Source: Dehalococcoidia bacterium
GTDB lineage: Bacteria > Chloroflexota > Dehalococcoidia > UBA3495
DNA length: 19,623 nucleotides
Reading direction: 5' to 3'
NCBI GenBank assembly: GCA_030753265.1
Contig: JASMCQ010000110.1
Span: forward strand, 1 to 19,623
This document shows, one piece after another, positions 14,540-19,623 of this stretch (positions within the stretch are counted from its first letter, which is position 1; every line of letters starts with the position of its first letter). The notes beneath the pieces were generated by a model that worked only from the letters and a program-made list of their open reading frames with translations, made no database searches and was not told where the DNA came from. The translations under genes were made by a program, and so were the position numbers.

Positions 14540-15442
14540 ATGGCAGATGGCCTGGCCGACGTCTTGGAATCAATGGAACCGGAACTCCTGGCTACGGGAT
14601 TCGGGTTCACCGAAGGTCCTCTCTGGCACCCCGATGGCTACTGGCTGTTTGTGGACATTCGTGCGCACCGTATTCACCGGCTGGCGCCCGGCGGTCAGCC
14701 GGAGATCGTGCGGGAGAACAGCGGACGCTCCAACGGGCTGACCTTCGACCTCCAGGGTCGCCTCATCATGTGCGAGGGGGACAACCGGCGGTTGACGCGG
14801 CGAGAGGATGACGGCGCTTACACTCCCATCGCCGAGCGGCTGGACGGAAAGCGGCTAAACACGCCCAACGATGTGGTCTGCCACTCCGATGGGAGCATCT
14901 ACTTCACCAACCCCAACGGGCGGCTCGCTCCGGAGGATCGGGAGTTGGGCTTCGCCGGGGTCCACCGCATCGCCCCTGATGGCGCCCACACCGTGGCGAC
15001 CCGCGAAGCCGGGTATCCCAACGGCCTGGCCTTCTCTCCCGACGAGGGTTTGATGTACGTTGCGAACACCCGGCTGGACAACCGGTGCCTGGAAGGCAAG
15101 GAAAAGGGAGAGGTGTGCCACCACCAGTTCATCCGGGTCTTTGACGTCGCCGCCGATGGATCACTGACCAACGGCCGGGTTTTTGCCGACATGTCATCGG
15201 CGGAAGATGGTGTCCCCGATGGCATGAAGGTGGATATGGAGGGCCGCGTCTACTGCACCGGCCCCGAAGGGTGCTGGGTATTCGACGCGGCAGGGAACCA
15301 TCTGGGGACCATTCGGCTGCCCGAAATTCCAGCCAACTGCGCCTGGGGCGGCCCCGATAACCGGACGATGCTCTTCACCGCCCGCCCCTCTGTTTTCAGC
15401 ATGCGAATGAAGACCCCCGGCACTCCGATTCATCGTGCCTAG
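14540..15442 (+). CDS. SMP-30/gluconolactonase/LRE family protein
   Basis: This 300-aa six-bladed beta-propeller protein belongs to the SMP-30/gluconolactonase/LRE-like group. Its members are metal-dependent lactonases or related hydrolases acting on sugar lactones. I start at ATG 14540 because GGAGG lies at 14530-14534; an upstream in-phase start at 14447 has no support. Likely metal ligands are Glu25 (FTEGPLWHP), Asn110 (LNTPNDVV), Asn161 (GYPNGLAFSPD) and Asp227 (GVPDGMKVDMEG). No signal peptide is visible, so it should be cytosolic. The CHH pair at 193-195 is unusual but is not in a known motif. Substrate unknown. A strong palindrome at 15474-15493 may end its transcript. Confidence 0.9.
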   Translation: MADGLADVLESMEPELLATGFGFTEGPLWHPDGYWLFVDIRAHRIHRLAPGGQPEIVRENSGRSNGLTFDLQGRLIMCEGDNRRLTRREDDGAYTPIAERLDGKRLNTPNDVVCHSDGSIYFTNPNGRLAPEDRELGFAGVHRIAPDGAHTVATREAGYPNGLAFSPDEGLMYVANTRLDNRCLEGKEKGEVCHHQFIRVFDVAADGSLTNGRVFADMSSAEDGVPDGMKVDMEGRVYCTGPEGCWVFDAAGNHLGTIRLPEIPANCAWGGPDNRTMLFTARPSVFSMRMKTPGTPIHRA

Positions 15443-15473
15443 TTAGAGGCCGGCCCGACCCGCGCCACGGCAT

Positions 15474-15493
15474 CCCTCTCCCGTGGGAGAGGG
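15474..15493. repeat. 9-bp-stem palindrome CCCTCTCCC-GT-GGGAGAGGG
   Basis: The hairpin is perfect and is followed by ACGAGGGTGAGGGAT, matching a CCCTCTCCC/GAGGGTGAGGG type of repeat widespread between bacterial genes. It lies 32 nt past the SMP-30 stop. There is no T-run, so termination is uncertain. A fragment CTCTCCCGTGGGATGAC also occurs near 12750-12766. Confidence 0.55.
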
Positions 15494-15574
15494 AACGAGG
15501 GTGAGGGATCACGTTGCCCAAGGGTGCCGACACCCAAGATAATCAAAGGTCCCTTTGCCCGTTCCGCGCGTCTC

Positions 15575-15603
15575 TTGTGAGAGCTGGATACCAATGCTAC
15601 ACT
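15575..15603 (+). promoter_or_regulatory. promoter: TTGTGA - 17 bp - (TGC)TACACT
   Basis: TTGTGA at 15575-15580 and TACACT at 15598-15603 are spaced by exactly 17 bp, and the -10 carries the TGN extension. Transcription should begin around 15609, either for the small Cys-rich frame that starts there or for the PAC2 operon with a leader of about 265 nt. Confidence 0.5.
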
Positions 15604-15607
15604 GGAT

Positions 15608-15667
15608 GTGTGCGGATTCTGCGGCCACACGCCGCTTTACTTTCAGGACGAGTCCTGCAAGTGGTGA
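15608..15667 (+). CDS. possible 19-aa Cys-rich microprotein, leaderless
   Basis: From GTG 15608 the frame reads VCGFCGHTPLYFQDESCKW and stops at TGA. CGFCG is a typical zinc knuckle, and a third Cys lies at position 17; codon 21, after the stop, is also Cys. The GTG coincides with the predicted transcription start of the promoter just upstream, so translation would be leaderless. It may equally be the broken remnant of a longer zinc-ribbon protein, or chance. Confidence 0.25.
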   Translation: MCGFCGHTPLYFQDESCKW

Positions 15668-15873
15668 TGCTTAGCATCTCACCCCCCACTCTGACATCCC
15701 CCGGCGAAGGAGCAGAGGGCCGGTCCCCCTTCCCTCGGTGACGGATCGCTTCGACAAGTCCGGTCGAACTTTTGGGAACGGGTATAAGGCGATCCACGGG
15801 CCTTGGTTTGACCATTTGCCAGCCGCTGGAGCGGTTGGAAGCGTAGCCTTCGTCAAGGATAGCGCCGCTGGAT

Positions 15874-16761
15874 ATGAGTTTTCTAATTCTGAACCATCAA
15901 CCTGACCTCCAGTTGGATTGCCTGATTGTGGCTTTCGCCGGGTGGACCGACGCGGGCGAAGGGGCAACCACCGCGATCAAGTTCATGCAGCGCCAATTCC
16001 AAGCGAAGAAGTTCGCCGAGATCGACCCGGAAGAGTTCTACGACTTCACCCAAACTCGGCCGCATACCACACGCCTTCGGAACGGCCGCCGCCGGGTGCG
16101 CTGGCCGGCCAACGAATTTTCCTATTGGGAAGGGCCCAGTCCGGCCAAGGGGGCGATGACCTTCCTTGGGATTGAGCCCAACCTGCGCTGGCGCAGGTTT
16201 GCCCGGACCATCGTGGATCTGGCCAAACAACATGGGGTCACCAGAGTAATCCACCTGGGCGCATTGCTGGACGCGGTCCCCCACAACCGGGAAGTCAGGC
16301 TCACCGGCTACTCGACCGACACCGGCCTTCAGGAGAAGATTGACGAGGCCGGCATCCGATCTTCGAGCTACCAGGGGCCGACGGGCATCAGTTCCGCCCT
16401 GATGGAGGCTTGCGCCGATCAAGGGATAGACTACGCCTCCCTGTGGGGGCACACCTCCCACTATCTTCAGGCAGCGCCCAACTTCCGGGTCAGCTACGCT
16501 TTGGCCCGGACCCTGATCTCCCTTTTGGACCTGCCCCTGGACCCGTCCGAACTGGAGACCGCCGCCAACAACTTCGACGAACAAGTGGCCGAGGCGATAG
16601 ATAAAGACGACCAGCTCAGCACCTACGTGAAGAAGCTGGAGGACCACTACGACGAGTCGGCGCCGGCGAGCGAGATGCCGGACCCTGCCGAGTTGGTGCG
16701 GGACCTGGAGCAGTTCCTGAAGTCTGAGCAGCGCCGACGGCCTGGAGGGTCACAGTCCTGA
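15874..16761 (+). CDS. PAC2 family protein
   Basis: This 295-aa protein belongs to the PAC2 (proteasome assembly chaperone 2-like) family, widespread in actinobacteria, archaea and Chloroflexota, with no firmly assigned bacterial role. Supporting sequence is the N-terminal DCLIVAFAGWTDAGEGATTA (15-34), EEFYDFTQTRP (53-63), FLGIEPNLRWRRFA (97-110), and VIHLGALLDAVPHNR with the GPTGISSAL segment later, typical of the PAC2 core. The C-terminus (about 230-295) is acidic and helix-like, ending in a basic QRRRPGG. It has no membrane segment. Only a weak ribosome-binding site precedes the ATG at 15874. It begins a plus-strand run with nth and argC (gaps 47 and 17 bp). Confidence 0.88.
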   Translation: MSFLILNHQPDLQLDCLIVAFAGWTDAGEGATTAIKFMQRQFQAKKFAEIDPEEFYDFTQTRPHTTRLRNGRRRVRWPANEFSYWEGPSPAKGAMTFLGIEPNLRWRRFARTIVDLAKQHGVTRVIHLGALLDAVPHNREVRLTGYSTDTGLQEKIDEAGIRSSSYQGPTGISSALMEACADQGIDYASLWGHTSHYLQAAPNFRVSYALARTLISLLDLPLDPSELETAANNFDEQVAEAIDKDDQLSTYVKKLEDHYDESAPASEMPDPAELVRDLEQFLKSEQRRRPGGSQS

Positions 16762-16808
16762 TCCGTGGCCCCTCCGCCGCACGCCGGCAATTTCGCGGAA
16801 AGCAAAGG

Positions 16809-17585
16809 ATGTCATCAGACCATCAAGTCACCGGCCGATTGGAGCCGGACATCAGCGTTAGCGACGCCATACGCCTCATGTCCTCCCGGTACGGCCCCTT
16901 CGACAGGAAGCCGCGCTTGGAACCGGCCCATGAGGTGGTCTTAACCATCCTTTCGCAACACACCTCCGACGCCAACTCCTCCCGGGCCTTTCGCCGTTTG
17001 ATGGACCGGTTCGGGACGCTGGAGGCGGTCGCCTCGGCGGAGGTGGCTCAGATAGAAGAAGCCATCATTCCCGGCGGCCTGGCCAAGATCAAGGCACCCC
17101 GCATCAGGCAAGTGTTGAACCTGGTGCTGGAGCATAACGGCACCCTGGACCTCTCCTTCCTGCGGGAAATGCCCCTGGACGAGGCCAAGGCCTGGCTGAG
17201 GAAACTACCCGGCATCGGGCCCAAGTCCGCGGGAATCATTCTCTGCTTCTCCCTGGGAATGCCCGCCATGGCCATAGACACTCACATTTACCGGGTCTGC
17301 CGGCGGTTGGGCTTGATCGGCCCCAAGGTTACGGCCGACAAAGCCCACGATATCATGGAGGCTTCGGTGATTCCGGAGCAGGTTTTCAAGTTCCACGTAT
17401 CGTTCATCTCCCACGGGCGCCAGGTGTGCAAAGCCCAGCGGCCCCGTTGCGCCGAGTGCGTGGTGGCGGAAGGCTGCCCCTCCCGGGGCTATTTCATGGC
17501 CCACGAGGATGCGTCCGGGCCGGAGGCCCCGGCCCTCGCCGATCGACGGGCCAACACCCCCGTTCAGCTACCTCATTCCCTGTAG
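16809..17585 (+). CDS. nth: endonuclease III family DNA glycosylase with 4Fe-4S cluster
   Basis: This 258-aa helix-hairpin-helix DNA glycosylase/AP lyase removes oxidised pyrimidines in base-excision repair. It shows LTILSQHTSDANS (45-57), the HhH motif LPGIGPKSAGIIL (133-145) with catalytic Lys139, and the catalytic Asp157 in AIDTHIYRVCRRLGL. The iron-sulfur loop is complete: Cys207, Cys214, Cys217 and Cys223 follow the C-X6-C-X2-C-X5-C rule. LSQHTSDAN is closer to the LSQNTNDxN subtype than to E. coli Nth. The last 30 residues are a Pro/Ala-rich tail outside the family core. AAAGGATG precedes the start closely. It ends 17 bp before argC, suggesting cotranscription. Confidence 0.93.
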   Translation: MSSDHQVTGRLEPDISVSDAIRLMSSRYGPFDRKPRLEPAHEVVLTILSQHTSDANSSRAFRRLMDRFGTLEAVASAEVAQIEEAIIPGGLAKIKAPRIRQVLNLVLEHNGTLDLSFLREMPLDEAKAWLRKLPGIGPKSAGIILCFSLGMPAMAIDTHIYRVCRRLGLIGPKVTADKAHDIMEASVIPEQVFKFHVSFISHGRQVCKAQRPRCAECVVAEGCPSRGYFMAHEDASGPEAPALADRRANTPVQLPHSL

Positions 17586-17602
17586 GCGGAGGGCAACACG
17601 CC

Positions 17603-18634
<1,032 letters not shown>

Positions 18635-18653
18635 GCGGGTTAGGCGCTAGCAT

Positions 18654-18732
18654 CGCGGAGACCCAGAGAACACCGGGCACTCCTGGTGACAAAGCGTCGG
18701 ATCATGTTCGCTGCTTTCACCGCGTCTCCGCG
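18654..18732. repeat. inverted repeat CGCGGAGAC...GTCTCCGCG flanking about 60 bp
   Basis: CGCGGAGAC at 18654-18662 is the exact reverse complement of GTCTCCGCG at 18724-18732. Sequences of the GCGTCTCCGCGG type recur between genes in many bacterial genomes. It lies between argC and the tRNA gene. Confidence 0.4.
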
Positions 18733-18800
18733 GCAAACTTCGGTCTGCGGGCTTCGGGGCGCTGGCAGAACACACGCCGGTTGTAGTAAGATATATCTGT

Positions 18801-18877
18801 GCCCCGGTCGTCTAGCCTGGCAGGACGCCACCCTTTCAAGGTGGAGATCATGGGATCGAAGCCCATCCGGGGTACCA
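18801..18877 (+). tRNA. tRNA-Glu (TTC anticodon), CCA encoded
   Basis: The 77-nt cloverleaf has acceptor arms GCCCCGG and CCGGGGT, an anticodon stem CCACC/GGTGG with loop CTTTCAA (anticodon TTC), and a T stem ATGGG/CCCAT. The discriminator A is followed by a genomically encoded CCA. Two details are unusual: the first acceptor pair is G-T, and the T loop reads ATCGAAG, with A instead of T at position 54. TAAGAT at 18787-18792 is a plausible -10 element. Confidence 0.93.
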
Positions 18878-18894
18878 AATCTGGGCGATAATTG

Positions 18895-18933
18895 AGGCCC
18901 TGCCTGCGGTTCGCCGGCGGGGCCTTGTTTTTT
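18895..18933 (+). terminator. intrinsic terminator after tRNA-Glu
   Basis: AGGCCCTGCC pairs with GGCGGGGCCT (10 bp with one G-T pair), with an inner GG-TTCG-CC tip, followed by TGTTTTTT. It lies 17 bp after the CCA end of the tRNA gene. Confidence 0.85.
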
Positions 18934-19228
18934 GCCTGCCTGAGAGACAGTTGTTGCGGAGTATCGGATCACCGTCCTCCCGTCATCTCGGCCGGCAGCA
19001 ACCCCACCAGTTGTGATTCGGTGGGGAAGGAATGGGGGGCGGCTTCAAGCGGTGGGTTCATGCAGGAAAATCGGAGGCGGACGGTGAAGGAGAGTGTCGT
19101 GTCGGGACAACCCGGTAATGCGGGTGTATCGCCGGTCCGGTTCGGAGTTCAGCCGGAGGCGATCCTGATTCCGGTGCGCGACGCGCGGGGGTTGGTAACG
19201 CCGGAACGCTCAACGCCGTTGTAGCCGG
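18934..19228. other. intergenic region between tRNA terminator and zinc microprotein
   Basis: There is no clear gene. A plus-strand frame from ATG 19060 to TAG 19224 (54 codons, ending VTPERSTPL) has only a poor GGTGGG upstream and no recognised sequence. I leave it uncalled. Confidence 0.35.
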
Positions 19229-19336
19229 TTACCAGCGGCGACAGTAAAGGCAAGTCCAGTTCCGGCCAATCTTGGTCCCGCAGCCTCCACACTTGTGGCA
19301 ATGTGGGTGCTGGACTTGGTTGCTGGCGTGGTTCAT
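19229..19336 (-). CDS. 35-aa Cys-rich zinc-finger microprotein
   Basis: The ATG at 19336 follows AAGGAGGAG about 4-5 nt upstream, one of the best Shine-Dalgarno matches in the window, and the frame ends with TAA. The first 12 residues are polar and His-rich (HASNQVQHPH). The rest carries CHKCGGCG (13-20), then TKIGRNWTC and CLYCRRW (29-35). The CxxC pairs at 13/16 and 29/32, plus Cys19 and His14, can bind one zinc as a minimal zinc ribbon. The short basic aromatic tail may touch nucleic acid or protein. No family is recognised, and it is too short for normal gene calling. It stands alone between the tRNA-Glu terminator and IS remnants. Confidence 0.6.
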   Translation of the reverse strand: MNHASNQVQHPHCHKCGGCGTKIGRNWTCLYCRRW

Positions 19337-19532
19337 GTCTCCTCCTTCGCCTAGCCCTCATGATTTCTCGTATTCTAGTTGGCGGATAGTTACTGCTGTG
19401 TTACGTTCCTCGTGCCTGCCTTCACATGATTGAGATGACCCTAACTGGGGCCGCTGTCAAGGGCGGTGGGAAAGTGTACCAGCGGGGTGTCGATGACATA
19501 CGATTAGGTCCGTAGCTAACGGTCGAGGGAAA

Positions 19533-19583
19533 ATGTCAGTCATGGAAGGACTGACGTTGACCCAAAGAGAACAAGCGAGGTGA
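19533..19583 (+). pseudogene. truncated transposase N-terminus (16 codons)
   Basis: After GAGGGA, ATG 19533 opens a 16-residue frame containing GLTLTQREQAR. From memory, this resembles the start of ISNCY/IS1202-type transposases, which continue as a long helix-turn-helix domain. Here the frame stops at once with TGA at 19581-19583, where IS-end-like sequence begins. So it looks like a gene start cut off by insertion. Confidence 0.4.
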
Positions 19584-19623
19584 AGTGGACCCCATCAGTT
19601 GGACAGGATGGGGGCAATATTAA
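19581..19623. mobile_element. possible end of an IS3-like insertion sequence
   Basis: TGAAGTGGACCCC followed by GTTGGACAGG at the edge of the window resembles the TG...CCCC...TGGACA ends of IS3-family elements. The element would extend past the window, so neither a transposase nor a second inverted repeat can be seen. Confidence 0.35.

Larger units (their letters stand above)
15443..15873. other. 431-bp intergenic region between SMP-30 and PAC2 genes
   Basis: It contains the palindrome at 15474-15493, a promoter-like pair at 15575-15603, a possible 19-aa Cys-rich frame (15608-15667), and a small GATGC-TTA-GCATC hairpin at 15666-15678. The remainder up to 15873 has no recognisable gene. No strong Shine-Dalgarno site precedes the PAC2 ATG. 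Confidence 0.5.

Noticed and set aside
13146..15667. TGA read as an amino acid (recoding) to explain the cNMP-domain and CxxC frames
   Set aside because: Several genes here (cobQ, argC, PAC2, lipoprotein) end in TGA at the expected family length, so the standard code applies, and no selenocysteine element was recognised.
19149..19361. 70-aa minus-strand ORF
   Set aside because: It is an Arg/Pro-rich shadow in another frame of the 35-aa zinc microprotein, which has the properly placed ribosome-binding site.

Overview
This window looks like part of a GC-rich chromosome from an uncultured bacterium. The best guess is Chloroflexota, in the Dehalococcoidia/SAR202 range. That guess rests on remembered resemblance, not a search: a lipoprotein with a Pro/Thr-rich stalk, a trypsin-like protease domain and a cyclophilin domain; a PAC2-family protein; a DUF5679-like zinc ribbon; and scattered metabolic genes with strong Shine-Dalgarno sites on both strands. 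Most of the window is ordinary metabolic chromosome. No phage module, CRISPR array or defence island is visible.

Left part (1-3687, mostly plus strand): a repeat-bearing intergenic stretch is followed by an SDR-type oxidoreductase that lacks the usual catalytic Tyr. Next comes a secreted lipoprotein protease-PPC-cyclophilin fusion whose reading frame is broken by one extra G near 1899-1900. Middle-left (3768-7389): a two-subunit CoA-transferase (minus strand, subunits unusually far apart), an unrecognised conserved-looking protein with a structured leader (plus), and a tartrate/D-malate dehydrogenase-type enzyme (minus).

Centre (7672-11459, minus strand): a compact cobalamin cluster in transcription order: a CobC-like histidine phosphatase, cobyric acid synthase CobQ, CobU-type adenosylcobinamide kinase/guanylyltransferase, and a PduX-like L-threonine kinase. 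Together these cover supply of the aminopropanol precursor, amidation of the corrin ring and nucleotide-loop assembly. A promoter-like sequence lies about 350 nt upstream of the first gene, so the operon may carry a long structured leader, but I could not match it to the cobalamin riboswitch consensus.

Right part (11460-19623): a near-consensus promoter drives a 47-aa DUF5679-like zinc ribbon. A possible 55-aa membrane protein and a cyclic-nucleotide-binding-domain protein with an in-frame TGA follow on the minus strand. The plus strand then carries a class IV aminotransferase, an SMP-30/gluconolactonase-type protein, and a PAC2 - endonuclease III - ArgC run. A tRNA-Glu(TTC) with an intrinsic terminator follows, then a 35-aa zinc-finger microprotein on the minus strand, and finally what looks like a transposase N-terminus cut off by the end of a second insertion sequence.

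The most interesting signals are small: two or three Cys-rich microproteins outside normal ORF size limits, two interrupted genes, a family of degenerate 7-bp tandem repeats next to minus-strand genes, and the long leader of the cobalamin operon.
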